Shown here: positions 34,982 through 43,516 of the stretch, piece after piece
Layout of the letters: each line of letters starts with the position of its first letter
Position numbering within the stretch: the stretch's first letter is position 1
Source: Alphaproteobacteria bacterium
GTDB lineage: Bacteria > Pseudomonadota > Alphaproteobacteria > UBA8366 > Aestuariispiraceae
DNA: 44,602 nucleotides
NCBI GenBank assembly: GCA_006844765.1
Contig: SPJV01000125.1
Location: 1-44,602, forward strand
Direction: 5' to 3'
The notes under the pieces: model-generated
What the model was told of the DNA's origin: nothing
What the model saw: only the letters and a program-made list of their open reading frames with translations
Database searches by the model: none
Program-made: the position numbers and the translations under genes

Positions 34982-36043
34982 TCAACCGGATGCTTTAACC
35001 GCGTTCCAGGTATTGGTGTAGTTCTCTAGGCGATCCCGCAGGTTCTCCCAAAGCAGCAGGCTATCAAGATATTCGACATCGTCTTGATGCAAATCCTTGA
35101 ACTGTTCCGGCGTCATGCAGTTCTTCGCCGCGACCGGGTTGGCGGATGAGTAACCATTGACGTTGGACATGCCGCATTGGCCTTGTTCGGATGTCGCCAT
35201 GTTGATGAATTTGTAGACACAATCTTCATTCGGCGAGTCTTTGACCATCAGCCAGGAATCCATCCAGCCTTCAGCGCCTTCTTCAGGAATGAACTCTTTC
35301 ACTTCGATGTCCTGGTCGGCCAGAAGGGATGACTGATAGCCACCCCAAGTGTTGGAGATCCAGACTTCACCGCCGGCATAAAGGTCAACAAGCTCGCCCG
35401 CGGTTGCCCAATACTTGCGCACCAGCGGCTTCTGTTCGATGAGCTTCGCTTTGGCTGCCTCAAGTTCTTCGTCAGAGAGGTTGTAGATGTTCATGTTGCC
35501 GATCACGCGGGATGCCACATAGAGCGCGCTTTTATCATCCCAAAGCGAGATTTTGCCTTCCATTGACGGGTCCCACAGAATTTTGAGGGATGTCGGCGGC
35601 GTATCAAACTTGTCGACACGATACATGAAGGGAATAGACCCCCATGAGAATGGAACGCCATAGACTTCGCCATCATGGTTGATGCCTTCTGCAGTCCGGA
35701 ACTTCTCATAAATCTCGCCGTGGCGCGGAATTTTGGACAGATCCAGCGGCGAAACGAACCCTGCTTCAATCAGCGCTTTCGTGGCATCAATAGATGGCGT
35801 GACCAGGTCATAGACCCCGCCGCCTGCGGCCAGTTTCGGCGCGAAATCGTCGTTTGAGCCGACATAGGTCGCGGAGACCTTGCAGCCGGTTGCTTCTTCA
35901 AATGGTTTGATGAAGCTTTCATCCGCATAACCTTCCCAGGTGAGGAGGTTTACTTCCCCAGCGCTTGCCGCGGACGCGGAAAGGCCCGCCGACACGGCAA
36001 TTGCCGCGACAGCTCCCAGTAATTTTCCTGCTCGTAAATTCAT
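34982..36043 (-). CDS. PotD/PotF-like ABC transporter substrate-binding protein
   Basis: 353 residues from ATG 36043 with AGGAGA ten bases upstream. The signal peptide ends at ASA-GE (residue 28). The mature start VNLLTWEGYADESFIKPFE matches PotD (LYNWTEY region). WMDSW (about residue 245-250) aligns with the PotD WMDS motif whose Trp and Asp bind the amine, and SLWDD matches another ligand-pocket segment. A polyamine or other cationic amine is therefore the likely ligand (inference). Two cysteines in the C-terminal part may form a disulfide. Confidence 0.92.
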   Translation of the reverse strand: MNLRAGKLLGAVAAIAVSAGLSASAASAGEVNLLTWEGYADESFIKPFEEATGCKVSATYVGSNDDFAPKLAAGGGVYDLVTPSIDATKALIEAGFVSPLDLSKIPRHGEIYEKFRTAEGINHDGEVYGVPFSWGSIPFMYRVDKFDTPPTSLKILWDPSMEGKISLWDDKSALYVASRVIGNMNIYNLSDEELEAAKAKLIEQKPLVRKYWATAGELVDLYAGGEVWISNTWGGYQSSLLADQDIEVKEFIPEEGAEGWMDSWLMVKDSPNEDCVYKFINMATSEQGQCGMSNVNGYSSANPVAAKNCMTPEQFKDLHQDDVEYLDSLLLWENLRDRLENYTNTWNAVKASG

Positions 36044-36087
36044 TACAATTCTCCTAGTTCGAGTGGATGGTTTCTTGGTCTTCTTTC

Positions 36088-37560
36088 TCACGACGCTTCA
36101 GGCGCTTCTTTTGTTTTCCTAACGATCGTTCCGATATCGACGCCAAGGGCCTTGGCCGCTTTTCGTTTGCTGCCGAACCGATCAATTGCTGCAGTAATTA
36201 ATATTCTCTCAAATGTGCGAACTTGATTTTTCAAGGGGCGGGAGAGGTCTAGTTCCAGGCTAGGTGCCACGGTGACTTCGCTTCGTCCCGGTTCAACATG
36301 CGGTGCCGGCACCCTGATATCGGTGTTGGTATCGCGGATATGCGGCGGCAAATGCTCGACCTCCGCCGTGTCATCGGCAGCGACGGATAGATGCTGAATG
36401 AGATTGTGAAGCTCGCGAATATTACCGGGGAAGCTATAGGCGTGTAGCCGCTCCAGACAGGGATCGGATATGCGCAGTCGCGGCTTTCGCATGCGATTGG
36501 CTGCTGCCAGAAAGTGATCGACGAGATGCTGGATCAAATGCGGCTGATGGCGAAGGGGCGCGACTTCCAGGGTTATCACCGCGAGGCGGTAATAAAGATC
36601 GTGGCGGAATTGTTTGTCCGTCACTTGCTTCCACAGATCGCGATTTGTGGCGGAAACAACGCGTGCATTTACTTTCCGCCCGGACCGGCCGCCGATCCGT
36701 TGCACCACGCCATCTTCCAGGAACTTAAGCAGCTTCGCCTGAGATGGCAGTGGGATTTCCCCAATCTCATCCAGAAACAGCGTGCCGCCTTCAGCGGATT
36801 CGATTAGGCCACGCTTGCCGGTTTGAAGGGCCCCGGTGAAGGCACCTTTTTCGTAACCGAACATTTCTGATTCAAACAGGCTTTCCGGAATGGCACCGCA
36901 GTTCACATGAATAAAGGGCTCTTCAGGCGTGCCGACCGCGCGGTGCAAATATTTCGTCAGCTCCGTTTTTCCGGATCCAGACTCGCCGATCAACAATAGC
37001 CGGGCACCTTGGTGTAGGGCGCGCGTGCCTTGCGTGATCATGCGCTCAACCTCTGGCGACAGGCGGCGCTGTGCTTCGAAATCAGGGCCGACATCCCGAT
37101 CACCCAGAAATTTGAAAACATTGCCGCCATCCAGGCCGGTCGCCATGCGCCGCATGTGATCAAAAACCTGAAGGTCGCGCAGAAAGATCAGCTTCAGGAC
37201 AGGCTCCCCCGATGTGTCACGAAGCGTTCGAAGGGCGAGAAGGATGGATCGTCCATCTTCAGTAACAGTGATGAATTCCCGTTTTTTGCCGGTGCCGGAG
37301 ACGAGGTCATTGCCCTGCCAATCAAGCGTCGAATTGGCGGTCAATGTGCTCATCGGCGCGCCGATAATTTCATCCGGCTTGATATTTGTGATATCGGCCG
37401 CAGCCGAGTTGATGGCGCTCACAATGCCCTTGGCATCGACGATGATGATGCCATCGATCATCCTGTCCATGATCAGGCTTAGTCCTGGGTCGTCCAAGAC
37501 TGTCCACGGATCGGTGGCGCTTGGTGACGTTGCGCCCATTTCGATGGCTTTGAACTTCAT
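36088..37560 (-). CDS. Sigma-54-dependent activator with PAS input and Fis-type HTH
   Basis: 490 residues. A PAS domain occupies about 25-130. The AAA+ domain has Walker A GESGSGKT at 192-199, the sigma-54 contact loop GAFTGA at 239-244 and Walker B LFLDEIGE at 261-268. A Fis-like DNA-binding helix (KRKAAKALGVDIGTIVRKTK) ends the protein. All residues needed to activate RpoN appear intact. There is no receiver domain, so the signal probably comes through PAS. Its ATG overlaps the previous PAS gene by four bases. A sigma-54 promoter lies at the head of this same operon. Confidence 0.94.
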   Translation of the reverse strand: MKFKAIEMGATSPSATDPWTVLDDPGLSLIMDRMIDGIIIVDAKGIVSAINSAAADITNIKPDEIIGAPMSTLTANSTLDWQGNDLVSGTGKKREFITVTEDGRSILLALRTLRDTSGEPVLKLIFLRDLQVFDHMRRMATGLDGGNVFKFLGDRDVGPDFEAQRRLSPEVERMITQGTRALHQGARLLLIGESGSGKTELTKYLHRAVGTPEEPFIHVNCGAIPESLFESEMFGYEKGAFTGALQTGKRGLIESAEGGTLFLDEIGEIPLPSQAKLLKFLEDGVVQRIGGRSGRKVNARVVSATNRDLWKQVTDKQFRHDLYYRLAVITLEVAPLRHQPHLIQHLVDHFLAAANRMRKPRLRISDPCLERLHAYSFPGNIRELHNLIQHLSVAADDTAEVEHLPPHIRDTNTDIRVPAPHVEPGRSEVTVAPSLELDLSRPLKNQVRTFERILITAAIDRFGSKRKAAKALGVDIGTIVRKTKEAPEAS

Positions 37561-38462
37561 CGCCGCCGTCCCCGCTCAATTGAGCGCGCTGGAGCATAAT
37601 CCGGCTCCCGGCCTTGTTCAGGCGGGAGGAGGGCAGGGATTGGCTTACTGCTTCGAAGGACGATCACAAACCGGCGCTCACCCAATGCATTGCTAAAGGA
37701 TGATAAATGCGCATCGCAGGGATGCGTGTTTCCGGCCGCGTTCAGAATACTCAAGCTAAGGCGCGCGCCTCCTTCACCTGCGGGTGGCACATCCGCTAAG
37801 AAGGAGTAACCATCCGGGAATTGGATAACGTCATGGACCGGCTGACCAAGAATGTCATCCAATCGCCAGCCGAAGCTCCATTCCAAGGCGGGATTTACGG
37901 CTTGGAGAATGCCCCCGTCGTCGATGACGAGGACGGGGTCCGGTATCGCGCTTAAAACGCTGGACATGGCATCCAGGCGATCATTGAGCGCTTGTTCGCG
38001 AATTTTCTGTTGGCTCCGGTTCCGCACCGCGCCCATCATGCGGTAGAGCTTGCCATCTTCGATCTGACCACGGACGTCATTTTCCATCAGGATCTCGCGC
38101 CCGTCATAATCCTGATCGAGGGAGATCGCGCCATCCATATCAAAATCGGCTTCTAAGAGCGTTCGGACAAATTGCTCATTCTCTCTATTTCGCGGGAAGA
38201 CGAAGCGGACATTCTGTGCGTTGAAGTCTAGATCTTCGGGAAGCTTATACAGCCGCGCCATGGCGTGATTACACATCCGCCAAACGCAATCATTCTCAAA
38301 TACTTGGCGAATGATCTCCGGCTCAGGGGCGGTCAAGTCGACGGGTTCCAAGAATTCGATGCAGAAGAGCGCATCCTTGGATGTGTCGACGAAGTTTCGA
38401 AGAACTTCGTTTTCCAAACGAAGCGCTTCCAACGCCCGGTTTTGATCACCAATAACTGCCAT
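37557..38462 (-). CDS. Stand-alone PAS domain sensor protein
   Basis: 301 residues from ATG 38462. The N-terminal half is a PAS-like module (NFVDTSKDALFCIEF; conserved CNHAMARLYKLPEDL, typical of a PAS-type core). The second half is a clear PAS domain: LSAIPDPVLVIDDGGILQAV then FGWRLDDILGQPV. The tail is Pro/Arg-rich. There is no kinase, cyclase or DNA-binding domain. It is translationally coupled to the sigma-54 activator, so the two probably act as a sensing pair in the cytoplasm. Confidence 0.85.
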   Translation of the reverse strand: MAVIGDQNRALEALRLENEVLRNFVDTSKDALFCIEFLEPVDLTAPEPEIIRQVFENDCVWRMCNHAMARLYKLPEDLDFNAQNVRFVFPRNRENEQFVRTLLEADFDMDGAISLDQDYDGREILMENDVRGQIEDGKLYRMMGAVRNRSQQKIREQALNDRLDAMSSVLSAIPDPVLVIDDGGILQAVNPALEWSFGWRLDDILGQPVHDVIQFPDGYSFLADVPPAGEGGARLSLSILNAAGNTHPCDAHLSSFSNALGERRFVIVLRSSKPIPALLPPEQGREPDYAPARSIERGRRR

Positions 38463-38484
38463 CACAATTAGCCAAGCTTATCCT

Positions 38485-39342
38485 TCATCGTTTCAGATAG
38501 GTTTCGATGCCGGGGGTTCGGTATCCATCATTGCGCCACAGCACAGGGAAGAAGTTCTCGTCGATGATATTGTCGGCAAGGCGCTTATACCGGCTGTAGA
38601 TCGGTCCAGTGCCATCGGCCAAGTGATCCGGCACATATTCCGTGTCGCTGCGCATGGCATGGAGCACCAATGAACGGCGCGGATAGGTCGCCTTGTTATG
38701 GCCAGAGCCATGCCAGGTCCAACCATGATGGAAAGAGCCGCCGCCTTTCGGGACTTCAACATAGACGATCTCAGGTTTAACGCCTTCGCGCGCGGCGGCA
38801 CGTTCCATGTATTTGCGATATTCCTCCGGCCCGTGAAATTCACCTTCGGGCGGGGAGTGGTTCCATTTGTGGGAACCCCGAACAAATTCGATCGTGCCGC
38901 CTTCTGCCGATGTATCGTCCATGCCGATCCAGCAACTCAGCAGATCCGAAGGATTGAACCAGTCCAAATAAGCGCTGTCCTGATGGTGGCCGAGCGAGCG
39001 GGTTCCCGGCGGTTTCCAAATCACGTTGTCGATCATGATCCGGGTTCCGGGCCAGTTGCCAAGCTCTGCAATCGCCTTCGCAAAATCCTCTCTAAGGACA
39101 ATATCCGCGATATCCCGGTCGGCTTTCCACCCATTGCAGATTTGGCGGGTAAGGCTGGGGTCGCCGGTTCCTTCCTGCCAATTGACCTCGTCGGGTGTGA
39201 CCCCCGTTTCAAATTCGCCCCGAAACAAGCGGTCATAGCAGGCACGAAGCGTTTCAACCGCTTCATCGCTGATCAGCTTTTCGACGATCAGGAAGCCGTC
39301 TTCGTTGAACTGGTCAATTTGTGCCTGCGTTAACTGGAACAT
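38485..39342 (-). CDS. Phytanoyl-CoA dioxygenase (PhyH) family Fe(II)/2-oxoglutarate oxygenase
   Basis: 285 residues, soluble. The iron triad is H120-x-D122 in GHHQDSAY and probably H211 in TWHGSGHN, with R222/R223 (YPRRS) to bind 2-oxoglutarate. WKPPGTRSLGHHQD and CWIGMDDTSAEGGTIEFVRGSH are typical PhyH blocks. The family hydroxylates varied small molecules. It lies between a glutamine-synthetase-like gene (25 bases upstream) and the PAS gene, so it probably acts on the amine handled by this operon; the actual substrate is unknown. Confidence 0.9.
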   Translation of the reverse strand: MFQLTQAQIDQFNEDGFLIVEKLISDEAVETLRACYDRLFRGEFETGVTPDEVNWQEGTGDPSLTRQICNGWKADRDIADIVLREDFAKAIAELGNWPGTRIMIDNVIWKPPGTRSLGHHQDSAYLDWFNPSDLLSCWIGMDDTSAEGGTIEFVRGSHKWNHSPPEGEFHGPEEYRKYMERAAAREGVKPEIVYVEVPKGGGSFHHGWTWHGSGHNKATYPRRSLVLHAMRSDTEYVPDHLADGTGPIYSRYKRLADNIIDENFFPVLWRNDGYRTPGIETYLKR

Positions 39343-39367
39343 TGTTTCGATCCTTCGCTGTCAGCCC

Positions 39368-40831
39368 TTATGGCAGGCAATCCAGATAGGTCTTCACATC
39401 CCAATCGGAGGTTTCCCAGATGAACCGGTTCCACTCATCCCGTTTGTACCAATCATAGATGCCATAAAGGTCGCCGGGCAGGGCGGTCTTGATCACCTCA
39501 TCTGCCGCCAACGCATCCAACGCATCCCGCAGGGTTGTGGGAATGCGCTTCACGTCCTCGCCAGAGGCCATGACATCGACGAAATTTCGTTCTTCCGGCT
39601 TCCCAGGATCGGTTTGGTTCTTGATGCCATCATCAAAGGCCCGAAGCAGGGCGCATTGCATCAGGTATGGATTAACCATGGAATCGACACAGCGGAATTC
39701 AAACCGGTCCGGGCTCGACATCCGAATGGCACAAGATCGGTTTTGCAGACCCCAGCTATGGCCAACCGGTGCCCACATACCGACATCGTTAAGCCGCCGG
39801 TATGAATTCACCGTCGATGCGCCGACTGCGACAAGCGCATCCAAATGCTCAAGCATACCGCCCAGGGCCCATTTCCCGACATCGGCAGGCATCCATTTCT
39901 CATTTGGATCACGGAACTCGTTCGTCCCGTGGCTGGTATAGGTGAAGACTTCGTCCATACCCGGCTGCGGTCCATCGACGAGTTTGACCACCTCATTATC
40001 GCCCCCACTCCACAGCGAGACATTGTGATGACATCCATTCGCCGGCATGCCCATGTATGGCTTGGACATAAAGACCGCGATTAATCCGAACTCTCGCGCG
40101 ACCTGGGAACAGAGTTGTCGATAGGTCGTCAGCCGGTCGCTGGTTCTAAGCGCGTCATCATATTGAAAGTTAAGTTCGATCTGGCCTGGGGCGTCCTCAT
40201 GATCGCCCTGGATCATATCAAGGCCCATGGCGGTTGCGTAGTCATTGACGCGCAACCACACATCAGAGAGCGCCTCAAACTGGTCAATGTGATAGGCATA
40301 GGGCTTCGTGGTTTCGTAGTACGGGGCCTTATCGTCACCGGGCTTGAGCCACAGCATCTCCGGCTCACATCCCACACGAAGGCGCATGCCGTGATCATCT
40401 TCGAATTGTTTGTGAATGCGGCGCAGGTTCCCGCGGGTATCGGAATCCAGATATTCTTCCGGCCGCTCAGGATCTTCACGGCTGAAGAACACCGTGCAGA
40501 ATACGCGGGCCAGACGCTTGTTCCAGGGAAGCTGACAGAAGGTATCCGGGTCCGGTAAGGCCAGAAGCTCAGACGCGTTCGGTGGGAAACCGATCAAGTT
40601 TCCTTCCTTGTCCGCGAAGACATTCGCGATACCGCCGAGCCAGGTCTGCATGCCTTCATTGGCCATTCGGTCCCAGTGCCGGGCAGGGATGGTCTTACCC
40701 ATGATGCGACCGGTGATCGAGACATACTGATAATAGATTCCGTCGATCCCAAGCTCGTCGATTTTCTTCCGAACCGCCTTGATCATGGCGTCGCGTGCCG
40801 GGTCGTTCAGATAGTCTTGTAAGTCGCTCAT
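39368..40831 (-). CDS. Glutamine-synthetase-family gamma-glutamyl ligase (second copy)
   Basis: 487 residues. Catalytic blocks of the GS fold are present: CEPEMLWL, GQIELNFQYDD, NGCHHNVSLW (nucleotide/metal histidine), NRSCAIRMS and RFEFRCVDSMVNPYL. The adenylylation loop of housekeeping GlnA (NLYDLPPE) is not seen. Relatives make gamma-glutamyl amides from amines such as putrescine, methylamine or isopropylamine. The position in an amine-importer operon favours that over ammonia assimilation. It lies 42 bases after the first GS-like gene. Confidence 0.9.
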   Translation of the reverse strand: MSDLQDYLNDPARDAMIKAVRKKIDELGIDGIYYQYVSITGRIMGKTIPARHWDRMANEGMQTWLGGIANVFADKEGNLIGFPPNASELLALPDPDTFCQLPWNKRLARVFCTVFFSREDPERPEEYLDSDTRGNLRRIHKQFEDDHGMRLRVGCEPEMLWLKPGDDKAPYYETTKPYAYHIDQFEALSDVWLRVNDYATAMGLDMIQGDHEDAPGQIELNFQYDDALRTSDRLTTYRQLCSQVAREFGLIAVFMSKPYMGMPANGCHHNVSLWSGGDNEVVKLVDGPQPGMDEVFTYTSHGTNEFRDPNEKWMPADVGKWALGGMLEHLDALVAVGASTVNSYRRLNDVGMWAPVGHSWGLQNRSCAIRMSSPDRFEFRCVDSMVNPYLMQCALLRAFDDGIKNQTDPGKPEERNFVDVMASGEDVKRIPTTLRDALDALAADEVIKTALPGDLYGIYDWYKRDEWNRFIWETSDWDVKTYLDCLP

Positions 40832-40873
40832 AAGATTTACCTCGCCAATTGCGTTCGTTGTCTTGTTGCGTCG

Positions 40874-42259
40874 CTAAAGCACTTCGAGATAGCGTGCCCT
40901 TTCGGCCGCGCTGGTTTCCATTCGAAGCGCCGCTTCTTCGCGTCGCATCGCATTGATAAAATGCTTGATGAAGGGGGTACCCCAGATTTCGCTGACGGTT
41001 TCTGCCTGCGCCATCCGGGCTGTCGCGGTGAATAGATCATGGGGAAGCGGAATGCCGTCGGATGGCATCTCGTCTGGGCCACCGCCTGCGAACTCTTCCG
41101 GTAACTCCGCTTTGGTTTCGATCCCCCATAAGCCTGCGCCCAGGATGAATGCCAAGTTCAGGTATGGATTGGCATCCGCGCCCGGTAAGCGGTACTCAAG
41201 GCGGCACGCAGGATCTGGTGACGTTACGACACGAATGGCAGATGAATAGTTCTGCCGAGCCCAAGAAGCCGATTTGGGGGCCCAATTACCGGGCGCCAGT
41301 CGACGATAGGCATTGGGATTGTGATGGGTCAGGGGCATGGCGTCCGGGATCATCGCAATCATGCCGGCAACGAAGTGGCGGAAGAGGGCACTCATGCCGT
41401 CTTTACCGTCTCCCTGATCGACAAAAAGATTATCTCCGGACTTTGCATCGAACAGCGAGACATGAGGGTGCTGCGACAAACCAGGGAATCCGCTGCCCAG
41501 CTGCGCCATGAAAGATGCTGTCAGGCCACGCTTGCGGCAAAAGGCTTTGGTGAACATCTTGAGCGCCAGATGATCTTCTGCAGCGCGCATTGGTGATTTC
41601 GCACGCAAGGTGGATTCAAAACATCCTGGGCCAAGCTCGCCACTGAGGGCTAGGAAATCGAGATCACCGGAAACCAGCGTGTCATAAAGATCCGCAACGA
41701 AGTCGGCTTGCGTTGCGGCACTTTCCCCAGACCAGCAACGATTGTCCTTCGCGAAGGTCTCAAGGGATGAAAACCCGTTTTCGCGCAAGCTGCCCGCGTC
41801 TTCGTCCAGGACAAAGAATTCCGATTCAATCGCTGCCAGTATTCCAAAGCCCATTGTTTCAGCCTTGTCGATCTGGCGTGCCAAGGCTTGCCGGGGTGAC
41901 AAGGCGGCTGATGGGCCGGTGTAGTCGGCGACCATCATGCAGGCATTGGCTTCGAACGGGTAGGGCCGGATGGAGGCTGGATCGACGGATACGGTCTCTC
42001 CAACGAAGGGCCCTGAACCGAAGACCTGCTCGCCCGCATCCCATTGCGGCAGGACGTTGACGAAGGTGCCGCCGCCATCAAGGACGCTCCCGACATCGGC
42101 AACTTTCAACCGACGCTCCCGAAAGGTGCCCATCAGGTCATAGAAACCCGCATGCGCGATGGTGACATTCGCATCCAGCAGCGCCTGAATGGCATCCGGC
42201 AGGCTTGCGCCCGGCTCAATCTTAAAGATGTCCCCCATGGTCCCCTGTAGCCTGTTCAT
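40874..42259 (-). CDS. Glutamine-synthetase-family gamma-glutamyl ligase (first copy)
   Basis: 461 residues; an ATG at 42238 (AGGGGACC upstream) is an alternative start. Catalytic blocks are ESEFFVLD, SGELGPGCFES, QHPHVSLFD, NPNAYRRL and RLEYRLPGADANPYL. It is clearly divergent from the second copy, so the two may act on different amines or as one hetero-oligomer. It is the first gene of the nine-gene operon, with the sigma-54 promoter about 70 bases upstream. Confidence 0.9.
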   Translation of the reverse strand: MNRLQGTMGDIFKIEPGASLPDAIQALLDANVTIAHAGFYDLMGTFRERRLKVADVGSVLDGGGTFVNVLPQWDAGEQVFGSGPFVGETVSVDPASIRPYPFEANACMMVADYTGPSAALSPRQALARQIDKAETMGFGILAAIESEFFVLDEDAGSLRENGFSSLETFAKDNRCWSGESAATQADFVADLYDTLVSGDLDFLALSGELGPGCFESTLRAKSPMRAAEDHLALKMFTKAFCRKRGLTASFMAQLGSGFPGLSQHPHVSLFDAKSGDNLFVDQGDGKDGMSALFRHFVAGMIAMIPDAMPLTHHNPNAYRRLAPGNWAPKSASWARQNYSSAIRVVTSPDPACRLEYRLPGADANPYLNLAFILGAGLWGIETKAELPEEFAGGGPDEMPSDGIPLPHDLFTATARMAQAETVSEIWGTPFIKHFINAMRREEAALRMETSAAERARYLEVL

Positions 42260-42328
42260 CGCGCCTGTTTTTAACCGCGAAGTCGATTGATGCTATTTCG
42301 CATCATTATGCATTGTTACAGCATTAAA

Positions 42329-42344
42329 AGCATGTTTCGTGCCA
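42329..42344 (-). promoter_or_regulatory. Sigma-54 (-24/-12) promoter of the nine-gene operon
   Basis: On the minus strand the sequence is TGGCAC, five bases (GAAAC), ATGCT. It matches the RpoN consensus TGGCAC-N5-TTGC with a single mismatch and exact GG-to-GC spacing. The predicted start is about 60 bases before the first GS-like gene. Confidence 0.75.
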
Positions 42345-42370
42345 GACTTTGTGATCGCTCGGAAAATTCC

Positions 42371-42390
42371 TGTAATATATTGTAATATAT
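42371..42390. repeat. Tandem 10-base AT-rich repeat
   Basis: TGTAATATAT occurs twice in a row, about 30 bases upstream of the -24 box. One helical turn per unit suggests a bend or protein-binding site; no exact IHF consensus was found. Confidence 0.5.
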
Positions 42391-42692
42391 AAATATTATG
42401 TGAACTCAAACACTGTGTCGTTTTGATATGTAACTTCGGATTCGGTGAATTTTTGCTGAGCATGTGCGTTTTATCATCGTATTGATGAAAGTTTGCACAG
42501 ACACGCTCTGTTAACTAGAGCATGTTGCTAGCTGCGCTGTAAGGACGTAATCGTGCCGAAGAGGGCGTTGCTGACAAGTTGCGGTCCGGTTGTTCCCTTC
42601 GTACGCTAGTCCTGGGCACGGCGAACATCGATTTGTATCGAAAGTTTGGTTACAAAAGTTAAACACGCAGTTTGTTTGGTAGATAGTTATCA

Positions 42693-43100
42693 ATGCGCGC
42701 GATTGGATTTATTGCTGCAGTTTGCCTCGCCATGATTTTGGTCTCATGCCGAAGTGGCGCGCTATATACCGAGCCGCTGGCTCAATCTTAGATTGAAGAA
42801 ATGAAATCTGGTTTTGTCGAGTTCTGGACTGAGAACAGATTCATTTGGGCACCCGGGGACGATACAAGGCTCGCTTTCAATGTATGTCGAGGTGATCTTT
42901 TCGAGAAGCTTTTAGCGAATGATATAGAAGCTCAACACGTATTTTAGGAACTTCATAAGAAACAACGACGTTATAATGATCTGCCAGGCAGGATACATTT
43001 CCTCTACTACGACATCATCGGGACAGGTGGGGGAGATTGGCAGGACCCAGAAAACCGTAAGTTCATATATGACTGCTACGAGCGCAGGATAAGCACGTAA
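42693..43100 (+). pseudogene. Lipoprotein gene interrupted by two in-frame amber codons
   Basis: From ATG 42693 one frame encodes a signal peptide with lipobox (LVSC, C19), then stops at TAG 42789-42791. The same frame continues without shift through TAG 42945-42947 to TAA at 43098. The three pieces (32, 51 and 50 codons) look like one protein, with ENRFIWAPGDDTR, FNVCRGDLFEKLL and KFIYDCYERR. Both TAGs are one transition from CAG or TGG. I treat it as a decayed gene. The ribosome site is poor. Confidence 0.6.
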
Positions 43101-43174
43101 AAGCAGGGGCTGAAACCTTCCCCGGTGAGCCTTAACTCAAGTGAAATTTTATCTCCAAAGATAAGGAGGGTGCT

Positions 43175-43516
43175 ATGCGATTATTTTTGATTCTTTTGAT
43201 TCTCTTGTTGGCCGGGGCGTGCGCGGGACCAAGCTTTCCTGAAAGCGGTAATCCAACGGCGTTCGACGGTAAGTAGGCTGGGGGTTTAACATCGGAAATG
43301 CAACAATGTGACAATATCACATTTTGCGGTGACGTTCGATACGGCTATCTAATCGGTTCGGTCTACTTTCGCGGGGTAGAACGCGGCGAGGTGTGGGGGT
43401 AGATCGATTCGAGCGGTCTTTGGGGCGGGTCTATCGGAAAACTTGGTGTCGTCGGTGGTAGCAGCACTGCACAATTCACTCCTCGATGCAAATTACATAG
43501 CGCTATAAAGACGTGA
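43175..43516 (+). pseudogene. Second lipoprotein-like gene with two in-frame amber codons
   Basis: A strong AAGGAGG precedes ATG 43175. The frame begins with a signal peptide and lipobox (LAGAC, C16) and meets TAG at 43274 after 33 codons. It then continues in frame through TAG 43400 to TGA 43514, with CGDVRYGYLIGSVYFRG and IDSSGLWGGSIGKLG, which read as one glycine-rich beta domain. Tryptophan would fit both TAG positions (DGK-W-AGG; WG-W-IDSS). A Lys-rich frame continues after the TGA to 43657. The first 33 codons alone could be a real tiny lipoprotein. Confidence 0.55.

Larger units (their letters stand above)
42260..42692. other. Gene-free upstream control region
   Basis: 433 AT-rich bases with no gene. 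They hold the sigma-54 promoter (42329-42344), a tandem TGTAATATAT repeat (42371-42390) that could bend DNA, and two dyads, GCATGTGC (42460-42467) and AGCATGTTGCT (42519-42529). The dyads are candidate activator sites at about 120-190 bases from the promoter, a normal distance for such enhancers. Confidence 0.6.

Noticed and set aside
36044..36091. Longer N-terminus for the PotD-like protein, overlapping the regulator gene
   Set aside because: The extension is highly basic and would precede the signal peptide; ATG 36043 has a good ribosome site.
42693..43516. Genome-wide reassignment of TAG as a sense codon
   Set aside because: Many solid genes here end in TAG (DUF3095, Mth938, secG, kdsA, the Tat subunit and the dimethylglycine-dehydrogenase-like gene), so TAG is a normal stop in this genome.
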